This document shows, one piece after another, positions 20,089-31,065 of a DNA stretch of 64,000 bases; positions within the stretch are counted from its first letter, which is position 1, and each line of letters starts with the position of its first letter. The notes beneath the pieces are model-generated. The model was given only the letters and a program-made list of their open reading frames with translations. It did not search any database and was not told the origin of the DNA. Position numbers and translations under genes: made by a program. This DNA comes from Fragilaria crotonensis (taxonomy: Eukaryota; Bacillariophyta; Fragilariophyceae; Fragilariales; Fragilariaceae), in assembly GCA_022925895.1 (NCBI GenBank), contig JAKSYS010000185.1, positions 29,785-93,784 on the forward strand, written 5' to 3'.

Positions 20089-21943
20089 CTCTTCGATTCT
20101 CGAATGTTTCGAGGATGGGATCCGTTGGAGTGTCTTCTTCTGGTTCTTCAGCGGGGGAAACGGCGGTTAATGCGGTGCTGACGAGGCGTAGGGCGGTTTT
20201 CAAAGTGTCCAAATCGCCATTGCCGTAATTTTCGGGCAGATTGCGAAGGAAGTGGCGGAAGAGCAGGAGTTTCTTTTGGGTTCCTTTCGGTGGCTCTTTT
20301 TCGGGATTGCGGTGAAGATCTTCAAGGGCTTCAACAAGGGAAAGCAGATCTTGGTGGAGGGTTTGTAAACCCTTAGAGTCGTCATGTTCGACGAGTGTTT
20401 CGACAAGGCGGGGAAGGTTGTATGTAACGCCTTCCGGGTTGCGTTCAAGGGCATGAGGGGAGCTTTGTTTTGGCGGCCATGTCAGGTTAATTTTCGAGCA
20501 AGCATGGTCGCGGGTGTTCTTCAAAATAGATTGCAGCTTCTTAAAAGGGCTTGTGTAGACCGTTTTTGGTAGTCCTCTGGTAGTAGTAGTGTCCTTCATC
20601 GTTGTAGTGTTGTCCATAGTATTCGTTGTGTCCGTAGTAGTTAAATCGTTTGTCGTTGTCGTCAATTCGGCCGCGTTGGGGGATCTTGATAGCAATTGTT
20701 TGCTCTTCGACCAGATGAGGGTCGGAATTCGGAAGAAGGGGAGCGCTGCGGGTTTTCTGTCATCATCTTGGTTGTTGGAAAGGAATGGGACAACACTCTG
20801 AGTAGTAGTATCTGTAGGTCGCTCATCTTGGTGGCGAACGGGATCATCCTCGACACGGCGAGGGAAAATAAAGAGTCTGCGCTTCGGAGGGGTCTGGAAT
20901 GCTTCATCAGACATGGGGTAGGCCGCAAAAGTAGGGATGGTGGGGTCGGGACAAGAAGCAATGTTGGTCGATGGACGGTCGACGGCGGCAGTAGTAGTCG
21001 TTGGATCCTTGGTAACGTTGGTAGTTTCTTCAGTTGGCATGCTTACGTTGGTTTCTTCTTCTTCTTCTTCTTCTTCTTCTTCTTCTTCTTCTTCTTCTTC
21101 TTCTTCTTCTTCTTCTTGATGATGATGATGCTTGGGCTTCTTGGAAGTCTTCTTGTCCATTTCAGTAGTAATCACAGTTGAGTCGAGGTCGCGAAATTCC
21201 TCGAGAATAGTATCGATATCGTCGTCGTTGGTGGCGCCACTTTTGTTGGAGAAAGTGCGCTTCTTCTTGGTAATGTTTGGGTCCTTCTTAATCTTCTGAT
21301 CGTCACCAGAAGTAGGGGTAGTCGGGAACATAAGGTTGGCAAGCTTGGATTTCTTTGGGGATCCGTATGCTAAGGCTCCATGGTAGAGGAAAGGGTGAGT
21401 GGGAGTGCCTTCAGGGACTGGACTACTGCCAAGGGTGGCAGGGACATCATTGATGTCATCAAAGGTCTCAGTGTTGACAGGCTTGGCCTTCTTGGGGCGG
21501 GTGGGAGTGGTAGTTGGGGTGTTGGTCTTCATGGTCAAGTCTTTGTTGTTGTTGTTGAACTTCAAGATTTGTTTTGTTGGGCTCTGGTCGTCAAGTTCCT
21601 GAGTTTTGGCGGGAGGTAGTTTCGTAGTTGCACTGTCGCATAACTGTAGTTTTTCAACGGCGTGTCCGAGTGCTAGTGCGGTAGACGTAGACGTTGTCGT
21701 AGTAGTAGTAGGTACGGTAGTGTCGTGCTTCTGGACGGTGCCAGTAGACGAGTAGACCTTCGACGGTAGTGTGCCTCTGATCGGTGGTACAAGGCGAGCA
21801 ACCATGACAGTATTCGTGTAGACGGTACGCGAGTACTGGCCGACAGTACGCTGAAGGACGGTAGGTCCGGGCGTACGCATGACGGACTTGGAGCACAGGC
21901 CACTGGCGGACATGGCTTTGGGCGACGTAGTAGGGTTGACCAT
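19943..21943 (-). CDS. LTR-initiated long ORF of the Copia element (unknown function, low complexity)
   Basis: The 666-codon frame starts at an ATG in good context (CACCATGG) inside the 5' LTR, reads through the LTR end and the primer-binding site, and continues into the internal region. About the first 45 residues are therefore LTR-encoded. The middle is Thr/Pro/Lys-rich, with a pure poly-Glu tract from a GAA microsatellite. The C-terminal third (LPRLVETLVEHDDSKGLQ, then LLSLVEALEDL) looks helical. No known domain. It is the most 5' of several consecutive ORFs that may once have been one long reading frame. Confidence 0.5.
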   Translation of the reverse strand: MVNPTTSPKAMSASGLCSKSVMRTPGPTVLQRTVGQYSRTVYTNTVMVARLVPPIRGTLPSKVYSSTGTVQKHDTTVPTTTTTTSTSTALALGHAVEKLQLCDSATTKLPPAKTQELDDQSPTKQILKFNNNNKDLTMKTNTPTTTPTRPKKAKPVNTETFDDINDVPATLGSSPVPEGTPTHPFLYHGALAYGSPKKSKLANLMFPTTPTSGDDQKIKKDPNITKKKRTFSNKSGATNDDDIDTILEEFRDLDSTVITTEMDKKTSKKPKHHHHQEEEEEEEEEEEEEEEEEEEEETNVSMPTEETTNVTKDPTTTTAAVDRPSTNIASCPDPTIPTFAAYPMSDEAFQTPPKRRLFIFPRRVEDDPVRHQDERPTDTTTQSVVPFLSNNQDDDRKPAALPFFRIPTLIWSKSKQLLSRSPNAAELTTTTNDLTTTDTTNTMDNTTTMKDTTTTRGLPKTVYTSPFKKLQSILKNTRDHACSKINLTWPPKQSSPHALERNPEGVTYNLPRLVETLVEHDDSKGLQTLHQDLLSLVEALEDLHRNPEKEPPKGTQKKLLLFRHFLRNLPENYGNGDLDTLKTALRLVSTALTAVSPAEEPEEDTPTDPILETFENRRDESAVLDVGTLQNSETDNPRISSLAGHLSPTKFTRSPGKRPPTVSEPS
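21053..21117. repeat. (TTC)n microsatellite, encodes poly-Glu on the minus strand
   Basis: About 21 uninterrupted TTC triplets, read as GAA codons in the LTR-initiated ORF. Its length is likely to vary between copies and strains. Confidence 0.95.
21787..21804 (-). other. Primer-binding site next to the 5' LTR
   Basis: The minus strand reads TGGTTGCTCGCCTTGTAC directly after the LTR. The TGG start matches the complement of a tRNA CCA end. The priming tRNA was not identified. Confidence 0.65.
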
Positions 21944-22305
21944 GGTGAATGTAAGTAGTACAAATGTGTAGATATGTAGTGGAACAATAGGAGGGAAGTA
22001 AAGGCCTTTACTTTGTGTGTTAATGGAAGTTGTAGATGTAGAATAATGAGAATAGAAGTGGGGGAACCAAATGATGAAAAAGTGAGGTGCAGATGAGACT
22101 CCGAGGCTAATGTAGATGGCATCCGATTTAGTACCAGGGGTCGTGTGTAGACCGGTACGTAGAAATGAGATGGCATCTACATTAGGCCGGATGGCATCTC
22201 AAATTCAAATGGTTACGCGGGACAAGAGGTCTGATTCTCAGGAGCTAGTGTTGTGACGGAAAGTGGTCAGACGACTCATGACGGTGCAACAGTAGATCTC
22301 TATCA
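21805..22305 (-). repeat. 5' LTR (right copy), 501 bp
   Basis: Direct repeat of 10764-11260 with TG...CA ends. It contains the start codon of the long upstream ORF (21943). It ends 200 bases upstream of the best methyltransferase start, so the insertion may have replaced that gene's promoter or 5' exon. Confidence 0.95.
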
Positions 22306-22504
22306 GAACCATACGTACTGCAGTGTTCCGAGTTACTGGGTACCGCTCACGGCGCTGACTCCCACCGTCGACCGTTACCCGTTTCGGGAGACGCAAGACG
22401 GCATAATGTCCAAGGGCGAACCAGACTTTTTCTCTCTCACTCTCAGTTGTGGATCAAGACATCATTGGCATCAGCACAAACATTGCCCTCCGCGACGAGC
22501 AATC

Positions 22505-23612
22505 ATGACAACCTTCTCTTCCACATCACGGTCATCCCCATCGTCTAGTGATGCTACACTTCGACCCTTTGAATGGCTCACTTCATCTCAGAGTGTACTG
22601 CCAATTATTGAATCCTTGAATTTGAACAAAAAAGATTGCACTTCATCTTGGTTGTGGTTCGTCGACCTTGGGAGAAACCATGGTAAATGAGTTGGACTTT
22701 GAATACGTCCTCAATATTGATAAGGATTCAGAGACGTTGGATCGAATGCGACGACGATGGGAGGAAAGGAATAAGAAGACTACGTCGTCGTCGTCGTCGT
22801 CCGCCAGTAGCAATCAACAATCACGTCACCATCAACAACAACGTCTGGAATACCAAGTGGTGGACTTTGGTTGTCCGCCGCCGGGTGTTGATGAAATGCC
22901 ACATTCTCCCTATCCTCTCATTGTGGAGAAATCAACACTCGACTGCACTCTCTGTAGTTCGGACGCTTCGACGGGATTGCTTTCCTTGGTCTACCAACAC
23001 TTGGCAGTCGGTGGATACTACGTACTCATATCCTTCAATTCCTTGGAATTGTTGTTGCCGCTGCTACGAGATTTGCCGGGTGCAAATTGGACTGTATCAC
23101 ATTATGAAATGGCGAGACAGGTGGAAGATTTGAATGGGTGTTTTATCAACACGAACAAGTCAGAGTCGGCGTGTGCCAGTATTGAATCTCAAGTACCCGA
23201 TACGGACCTGTCCACTCGATCACTACGTGTGATTGTCTGTCAAAAGAATGAATCCACAATGGGAATGTCGTCGTCGTCGTCGTCAGTATCGCATTCGAAG
23301 GACCATGATGTGTTGGATTGGGATGCTGTCCAACATCACATTGTCACGACCAACAACATTTGGTACCGAACCATCCATCCACTCTTGACGGACACCCGAC
23401 AACGTGAAATCGAAAACTTGTTCGGAGATAACTCATCACTTCGATCACTTTTGGAATGCTATCAAATCTTATTCAGTGACGCAGAACGACAGGACTTGAC
23501 ATACGATTTCTTTATAGAAGATTGGCATGCCTATCAAGAGAGTCATCCAAACATTTCCGTAACCGAAATGAACTTGACAACTGCATTGGATTTTTTGAAG
23601 GAAATGCAATAG
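22505..23612 (+). pseudogene. Class I SAM-dependent methyltransferase, METTL12/13-like, with one frame break
   Basis: These enzymes methylate lysines using S-adenosylmethionine. The first part (ATG 22505; also open from ATG 22406) has PFEWLTS and then FVDLGRNHG, the equivalent of the glycine-rich SAM motif. The second part, in the next frame, has YVLNIDKDSE (acidic end of strand 2), the EKSTLDCTLCS motif and LVYQHLAVGGYYVLISF, typical of the METTL13/CSKMT group. The frames meet at 22670-22690, where a one-base skip is needed; about 4-5 residues of the usual loop also seem missing. The usual N-terminal tyrosine/tryptophan motif is absent, and the upstream DNA is the LTR of the retrotransposon. 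The C-terminal region after about residue 200 of the second frame is not recognised. Confidence 0.6.
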
Positions 23613-23741
23613 GCAATTCGAACAAGTCTATAAGTGATTTACTACGAGCGCAGTCTTGATTTCAAAAGCATGGCGAGCGTGCGTTTTCATGCAAATCATG
23701 CTCTGCATCGGTTCCGAATTGTTTTTGTTCGCCTCGGCACT

Positions 23742-25816
23742 TTACGCCAAGGTCCTGCGCTGTGAAGTGCGTTGCAATGTCTTGCGTGGCTTTTTGGGAG
23801 CTTGACAGACTGTGGGTGGTGGTGACAATGGCTGTAATTCTTGGTCCAGGATGTGCGTCAAATGTCGAATTTTCTCTGATACCATGACCTCTTCTACGAA
23901 CGATGGTCTCGGCGCGACCGCAGGCTTTCTCGGTGTCATGAATTCCGAATGCGAACTGCCATCATCTGAATCAGCGTCGCTATCATCGTCGGCATTGCCA
24001 TAATAATCCAGGTAGACAGAGCTGTCGTCACTATCATGTGAAGCATCGTCGCTGGATGGGGAGGTTCCTCCAGTTTCAAACGACGCCGCAATACCGAGTA
24101 TACCTCCTTCTTCTTTCGCCTTGAGCGGAGATCCTTGAACCTTCCAACAATGAGCATCCTCGTAGAACTGTGACATGTACTGTTGGTATTCCTTGAATTC
24201 TCGCCGCGTCTCTTCCTCTCGGGTTCGTTTTCGACCACGGATGGTGGCATTGTACAGTGCCGCTCTCAGCGTCACCATGATGAGTCCAAGGATAGTAATG
24301 GCCATGCCGGATCCAAACATCCATGAGAGACCAGTGACTGCTTCATTGCACGGTGCTCCATAAAAGATACCATACATAATTGGAGTGATTGTGGCACAGT
24401 CAGATACGTCTAACGCAAGCTGAATGTTGGCTTGCGCCACATCCAAGCTTTCGGCAATTTGATCCAAACCGTCGACCAGAGGAGTAATATCCGCACCGCA
24501 TACAAGACTGACTTGATCGATACCCACCTCATCAATCACTCGCAACGAATCTTTTGCTTGAGTCATCGTCGATCGAATCTGTGGAACAAATGCCTTGACA
24601 AAATCAAATGGATTTTCGGTGGTGCAGTCCTGGCAATCGATAGAGTTGGAGTGTGAGTTTCAATCCAATGTGCGAGTAACGCATTGCACTCTCTAAAAAA
24701 AGAACGTACATTCATGTAGTAGTCAAATGCTTGATACATGACATCTGATTTTGAGGCAACATGGCTCAATACAATTTCCTCCATGGTTCCTTTGGGACTG
24801 AGGTTAATGGAACTTGCATTAACACCACGTCCAGCGCAAAAATCAGCATTTGCCGACGCCATGACGCCAAACGTGGGGGCTCCGACAGAAGCCACAATCA
24901 ATAAAACAATGAACAATGGCATCAAGAACCAAACCAGCATAAATCTCAAGGGAAAAAAGATGATATTGCAACGCGTGAGAATTACACCCGCCAAGAAAAA
25001 GAAATTGACAATAGCCATAATCATCAAGAAAAACTTTGGAATCCAATCATTGTCGTATATGAATTCGAATGTGTGATTGATCGATGTCGTCAAGCTGCTT
25101 ATCGTCGTCAATCCTTGTCGGGCGTAGACAACGTTTTCATCAACCAACCGATCCAGATCATCCAACGTACGTGAAAGGTGGTTGCCGACACCAACAAAGG
25201 CGACGGCAACCGAAGCATTGAAAGTCGGACTGGTGGTGCTGTTATTCAAGTTTGGACAGTGTCGATCCAGACTGAACATTCCTGCTTGATCCATTCTTCG
25301 GATCCTATCTCGTTCCGTCAAGAGCGTCTCCATGATCCCAAAGGCCCGGACCGTCAGTCGCTGAATATCATCGTTGATCACGTCAACACGATCAAGTCCC
25401 GTGACAAAGGTAGATAGTCCTCTCGTGAGGAAGACAAAAATCAAAACTGGAATCAATATAGATGACATGATAAAGCCTGATTGGATTCTCCAAGATTGTT
25501 TGACCATTCTTTCCAAATGCGGTTTGAGGTCGCGTCGATGTTTTTTAATGTATTGTACATCAATGACAGAACCTCCAGCAGCCCAGCCGATAGGTTTGTT
25601 TCTGTGTCTGATATCATTATTGTTTGCGATGACGTTTTTGGGATCCCTGACAAGCAATTTCAAGAGAAGTAAAACAAGGAGCCACAGGAGGAGCAAGGTT
25701 GTTAGGAAGAATCCGAAGGCAACAAGTCCTTGAGCGTAGTCGACTTTAAGTAACGGATCGGGAGAGAACAAATGACTGAAAGTATTCGAATGTCCCCATC
25801 GAAAGGTTCGGTGCAG
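23742..25816 (-). CDS. Tweety/prominin-like five-pass membrane protein, paralogue 1
   Basis: Two exons, 25816..24710 and 24629..23742, with an 80-base intron (GTACGT...CCAG). Splicing restores YYMNDCTTENPFDF, matching YYTNQC in paralogue 2. Topology is one N-terminal helix, a second helix near residue 100, a long Cys-containing loop, paired helices, then ADFCAGRG, a second Cys-rich loop and a final helix. The cytosolic-type tail is Ser/Asp-rich (HDSDDSSVY; DDDSDADSDD). The frame lacks an ATG: it opens at TTG 25771 and is coding-like back to about 25816, just after CCTGCAG, a likely acceptor. The first exon was not located. The five-helix, two-loop plan suggests tweety or prominin. Exact family and function are uncertain. 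Confidence 0.72.
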
Positions 25817-26523
25817 CTGCAGGACTGTTGCAGTGGGCGCCTAATGGTTGAAAAGGAGTGTAGACAAAAGTGAGTGTGATGATGAGATGCATGTTCTTGC
25901 AGCTTGTCACGAGTCATGCATTACTGTTGTAGCACTCCGGCATTGTACTGCTACGTGTGAAGTGAGAACCATGCCCTCGACAACGCCGATGATGGAATAA
26001 TGAAACCACTCCATGGCTTCAATCTCAGGAATCCTCGGATTACAAACTCACATGTGTTCGCAGAGTCGCGTTCATCGTTTGGTCTTGTTATAGCTGCTGA
26101 TCTTTGTGAATGGAGTGAAACGCAGTGGATGGCGTATGATCAAGGATCAAGGTTCTACTCGGAGTACAAATATTCCGCACAGCACAATTGCGTTTCCTAT
26201 TTTGCAATGGGCAACCACTGCAACAACGCAAACCCAACAAACAACTTTCATCCAGGATAGAAATTCAAAATTGGCTACATTTTTCAAAACAAACGGCTGT
26301 TCGACATCGGGGAACGGGAGGCCGTGTATGTCCCCTAATCGAGCCGATCGAGCTGTTATAAAAAAATCGACTCCATAAATTATATTGCAAATTAACTTAC
26401 ACGTCAACTTTACCTACAAACCTAAGACTGTTCCTCTGGGGACAGAAATACCGTACAGTGTACCAGTAGTAAGTAGAACTCAGTACTCCCGTAGAACACT
26501 GCAGGTGATGGCCGGCTCGCTTA
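25817..26523. other. Intergenic region with a dispersed repeat
   Basis: It should contain the 5' exon and promoter of the minus-strand membrane protein gene. 26325-26520 resembles 39440-39660 just upstream of the third KDEL-receptor-like gene: shared tracts include gtcccctaa, catcaacttt/cgtcaacttt and gacagaaatacc/gagagaaatacc. This is probably a diverged interspersed repeat. Confidence 0.5.
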
Positions 26524-27986
26524 GAGCATCTCTTATTTTTAATTTTTATGGTGGGGGGTGTTAAAGCAAAATTATATACCCCGGGTGTAAAATTTAGACC
26601 CTCGTCGAAAAGTAAAAAAACGCAATTCTTATGGTTAAAGCCGTGGTACGGGTACCGTTGGGGTATGGTACTATCGCTTTTAAGCATATACTGTACTACC
26701 ATCTACTCTAACGGTAGAATACTTCCTTCAAGTTTTTACACAGCATCTTAAGGCCGGTGCTTACAGCGAACGAAACGTCCCGCAAAACAGAACGCCGCGT
26801 CTATTCCGGGGAAAAATGGTCCTTACAGCCCCCAAAACTGCCCCCGAATGGCGCGCGCGTTTCGGGAATCCGGGTACTTTTGATCGAAACCACAGAACGC
26901 CGCGGGCGTTCTGTGTGAAAGCCGGGTTCGCACGAAACGCAACAACCGAGTTTGTATATGAAGTGCTACGTAATTAGAACACGGACTAAATGGGACCAGG
27001 CATGGGACGGTGTGGTACTACAGTATGCTGTGCCAATGGAGTATAATGCGAGTTGCGGTGCGCGGGCAGGCGGCTATTCTTGTCTTCGGAACTCATCGGA
27101 TTGTCACCGATAACCGCATCCGATAGATAAGCTCATCGTTTGATCCGAGACGGCAAATCGTAGCATCCGAACGAAACGAGCGCCTGCCTTTCTTTCACGA
27201 GCCGCGCGGCATGTCTGTTGAGTGCTTCTTGCGGTTTTTTGGCCCATTTGCTCATGGCGGCAAATTTGTTCGACGAACGAAGTGACAAGCGACAAACGAG
27301 ACGACTGATCCACATGATACCTTTAGTACATTTTTAACGCAACTACTTCCAACGCCTGATTTCTTTTACACTTATACATGTCAGAATAGTATATATAAAA
27401 TGCTCTCCAATTCTGCGGTTTTGTGGTTATTTCTAGGGAGTACGCCTGTAAGGACCATATTTCACGTTTTCACAGAACAGAACGGGACGTCCGTTCTGCC
27501 GAAAACGTTTCGTTCACTGCAAGCACCGGCCTAATCGAAGTGGATTGACCGACACATTGATGTTCTCACATGCATGTTTGCTTGCCTCTTTGTTGCTCCA
27601 ACAACACTTCCAGCAGCACGGGATTCGAGATCGTCGTTGCCTTCGTCGTGTTGCCCCCTTCGTGGGAGAGCTCGTTTTACGACAACTGTCAACGGTGCTG
27701 GTCTCTTCTTGGTGTCATGAACCCCTGGTCACTGGTTTCACACGGAATGAAATGGTGATGACAAGCAATCTTGTATAACAATGGTGTTAAAATTCACGTA
27801 GAAACTGATTTTTACCACCGAAGTAAATGATACAGTACTGACCCCCCAGGGTCAAATCTCGGAGATTTGACCCTGGGTATAAAAAAAAGTCTATTATTTG
27901 ACCCCCAAAATCCTTGTACCCCTCATAGAATTGCTTTTTAATTTTTATGTGAAACACGATTGAGTTATCCCTCCATAGAGATGCTC
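26524..27986. mobile_element. MITE with GAGCATC ends and TTA target duplication, disrupted by a second element
   Basis: Left end GAGCATCTCT at 26524, right end AGAGATGCTC at 27977-27986, flanked on both sides by TTA (26521-26523, 27987-27989). The 3 bp TTA duplication is typical of PIF/Harbinger-type elements. Without the 780-base inner insertion and its 3-base duplication it would be 680 bp, close to its 652 bp neighbour, with which it shares extended similarity at both ends. It encodes no transposase. Confidence 0.82.
26752..27531. mobile_element. 780 bp TIR element with GGCCGGTGCTT ends, nested in the larger MITE
   Basis: The ends are inverted repeats of about 84 bases, imperfect (GGCCGGTGCTTACAGCGAAC against GGCCGGTGCTTGCAGTGAAC). 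It is flanked by TAA on both sides (26749-26751, 27532-27534). It contains several cagaacg/cgttctg motifs. No transposase is visible, so it is non-autonomous. Its end sequence resembles that of the element at 48960-50904. Confidence 0.85.
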
Positions 27987-27989
27987 TTA

Positions 27990-28641
27990 GAGCATGTCTT
28001 ATCGTAAAGTGTAAAGTTAATTTTATACCCTGGGTATAAAATTTAGACCCTTCTAAAAAAATTAAAAGACGCAATTCTTATGGTAAACGCCGTATACCCT
28101 TGAGCGAAATACATAATCGAAGTAGTCGTATGGGTACCGTTGTACGACAGTACGACTACGTGTCAATGAAACATGACATCACCCTGATGACTATCCACGA
28201 ACAAAGTGCACTGTGTCATCACAACTTGTTCTTCATCAATCAAACTCCTTTCATTGATTGAAAAATCATCATTCACAATGGATGATAATGGGAGTGGTGT
28301 CTTGGTGAGGAGTTCCTGGTGGAGTTGCCATCTTGGTTGTGCATTCCTTGTGAATGTGATGAATCACTCGGAATGAAATGGTGACAACAAGCAATCTGGT
28401 ATAATGATGGTGTGAAAATTCATGTAGAAACTGTACATTTTACCACTGGAGCAATGATACAGTACTATACCCCGAGGGGTGCAAAAATTTATACCTAGGT
28501 ATAAATTTCGAGAATTTATACCTAGGTATAAAAAAAAGTCTAAAATTTGACCCCCAAAATCCTTGTACCCCCCCCCATAAGAATTGCGTTTTTGAAATTT
28601 TTCGAAACACGATTGACTTATACCCATGATAAGACTTGCTC
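27990..28641. mobile_element. 652 bp MITE, sibling of the element to its left
   Basis: Ends GAGCATGTCTTATC (27990) and GATAAGACTTGCTC (ending 28641), with TTA on both sides (27987-27989, 28642-28644). The interior is homologous to 26524-26650 and 27720-27960: shared tracts include ataaaatttagaccctt and atttgacccccaaaatcctt. It directly abuts its sibling, sharing one TTA. Confidence 0.85.
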
Positions 28642-30919
28642 TTAGGGGAAATACACGGGCTCCCGACGTTATTGCTCTCGAGTATGAGATCGGGTTAAAT
28701 GACATCATCGTACTGTACTCGGTGTAGACCGAGTTTCATACAGGACTGCATACCAACAAATCACATGATACTCCTTCTCTGTATGATATGTTCGGCCAGA
28801 AGAGCAGTTGTGACCAGGGATAGGGAAATAACTACTACTGAAACCGGTAACCAAAAACTGCGGTTATTTTGCATGACCAGTAACCAGAATTTTGGATATC
28901 AGGTTAACTGTAACTTTTTGCGTCTGAGTATCAATAACCACCAACTGCAACGTCCTGGTATACTAACCGTATACCGTAAGGTATGGTTAACAACCACCGG
29001 ACAGTGGCAGTAGTTATTTTGAAATCGGTATTGTTGGAATACTGTAGTGTACATTGAACATTAACCATGTGATTGCAGTCAATTAGTGATTGTAACATGA
29101 GGATGCAACTGAAAGAAGGTGCACTTTCTTGCATTTGAAGGATTCAGAAAGGCATCAGGGTGGTCCCCTTCAAAAGGCACAATCATCATCAACTGTGCCG
29201 GAAGATCCTGCTGCCTGCTCTGCAAGTTTTCCTTCTCCAGCACACCAGAGGAGGTATACCCAATTACCTGTACAAAAATGGCAGGAGGGATGAATTTTCT
29301 CAACCACCTTTGAAAATGCAATGGTGAGGACTTTGTCATTGTGCTGAGGATGTCCCTCAGAAGGAGTATAACAATAACAACAATGGTGGCCTCAGTAGTT
29401 ATGAATTGAAACATAATATAGTATAGTAATGAAGAACTCACCAGAAGGATTTCTTCTTAAGTGTAATTCTGTTTTCAAGGCATTATGAAAGCATATAATT
29501 GCACTCCTATCAAATGAGTCCATGATGGTTCTGGCTGAGCACACAAGAAGCAAGAAGTTCATTGTGGAATTTGATGGATAGAGAGATGACCTGAAGACTT
29601 GCTCCTTCTGTGTGATTTTGTGTCCTCTTTGTAGCCTCTGGCTTTCAGAAGATTTGTCACCTCCAATTATGATGTTCTTGACCAGCATTCTAACAACAAG
29701 AACTTCGGACTGGCTCTGGATTTAGCAGATCTTGGCTGGTGCTGTAGTAAGCCTGTGGTGGTCTTCCTTGGTTGTCTGCCTGCTTGCATATCTTTCTTTG
29801 GTGGCCACGGCCACAAAGTGCTTCTTTGTCCATGACTTTGGGAAGCTCCTCGGTGTGGTCAAAGTGTGGCGCATCAACATCATACTGCTGAATCAATGAG
29901 CTCATCACGTATACTGGTATATACCGAACTAAAATTAGAACAACAGTATACTACTGAATGTCTCAAGATAACAACGGTATTATAGAATACTGACCAATGA
30001 TTCAGGGGGCATTAAAGTAACTAACCAATATTGTTCTGGAATACTGATATCTGACTGATACACCTGAAAACCGATTTCGGAAGGCTGCAGTATAATTTTT
30101 CCAATCCCTGGTTGTGACGAGTGTGACCCTACATATTGGAATACGTTCCACAGAAGTACTCGAGTACTGTAGCACAAGGTTAACCATTGATTACCTGTCA
30201 AAGACACGAACTCACTCACTGCATACAAGTACCACTTTTTGTTATTCGAATTGAGTGGACCCGTCAAACGATGAGGGAGGAGGCAGTCCCTTTGGACAAT
30301 GGCAACGGCACATCAATCGATTGAATGTGTCAAAGAAAGTTGTGACTCAAGAACAACAAAAATTGATTGATACAATGGCAATGACAACAATGATGGCAAC
30401 AACTTGACGGCAAAAGAAAAATGACGATTGACACAGGTGAAGACAGCTTGACTAAGAAAACAAAAATCTATCATATGAAATCCAACAATTGATTGATAGT
30501 GTAAAGGATTACAGCTCAATGACCAGAACATGATGAGAGTGAATGAGAAAAAACGGGAACGATGACGCGAACACAAATGAGAATGAGCGATGATCCATCG
30601 CATGCGTTCATGATGGCAAGAATGGAAAAACAACAAGTTTGACGAGCACAAATCACGACAGCAGTCATGACTCCACCTAAATGATGATCAATAGCGCAAT
30701 AGCAACAAAAGGGTCAAATGTGAAAGGCGAGGTTGTTAACCAGCACTGTAATACAAATATGTACCAGGTTCAATAGCATATAGTACATAGATGACATACC
30801 GTCGTTACGAAACAAAATCATCGAAAAGTATGCTGGCACGTAAAGAACAGGTAATGCGTAATCGTACCACTCAATTTACTACTTCATTCATTGCTTCAAT
30901 CTTCAATGGTGTATGGTGC

Positions 30920-31065
30920 TCGTCCGAAATGATGTCAACTTTTTGCATAAAGATCACAGACAAACTGACATGAGTCACAGTGTGAATGTAGCATCAGTGA
31001 TAAAATTCTATTGGTTAGTTTTTTATTTGAATGGGTAGGACAAAACGAGGGGCGCGAGAATCTGG
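30920..31065. repeat. Dispersed repeat, related to 49415-49558
   Basis: Shares long tracts with the interior of the MITE at 48972-49740: acagacaaactgacatgagt, tgataaaattctattggtta and caaaacgaggggcgcgagaa. No terminal repeats are visible around this copy, so it may be a fragment. Confidence 0.75.

Larger units (their letters stand above)
10764..22305 (-). mobile_element. Large Copia-order (Ty1/copia) LTR retrotransposon, 11,542 bp
   Basis: Two near-identical direct repeats (10764-11260 and 21805-22305) begin TG and end CA. A primer-binding-like site adjoins the 5' LTR and a purine tract adjoins the 3' LTR. Minus-strand ORFs occur in the order gag, protease, integrase, reverse transcriptase, RNase H, which defines Copia. 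The internal region also holds about 5 kb of extra ORFs (16785-21943) between the 5' LTR and gag. Pol is interrupted by at least two single-base shifts. The 5 bases flanking the element (aactt and gaacc) do not form a target-site duplication. Insertion must be recent, or the LTRs recently converted, because they differ by one substitution plus 4 indel bases. Confidence 0.93.

Noticed and set aside
20696-21181. Plus-strand ORF with poly-Phe
   Set aside because: Comes from the TTC microsatellite; the minus-strand frame is longer and continuous with the element.
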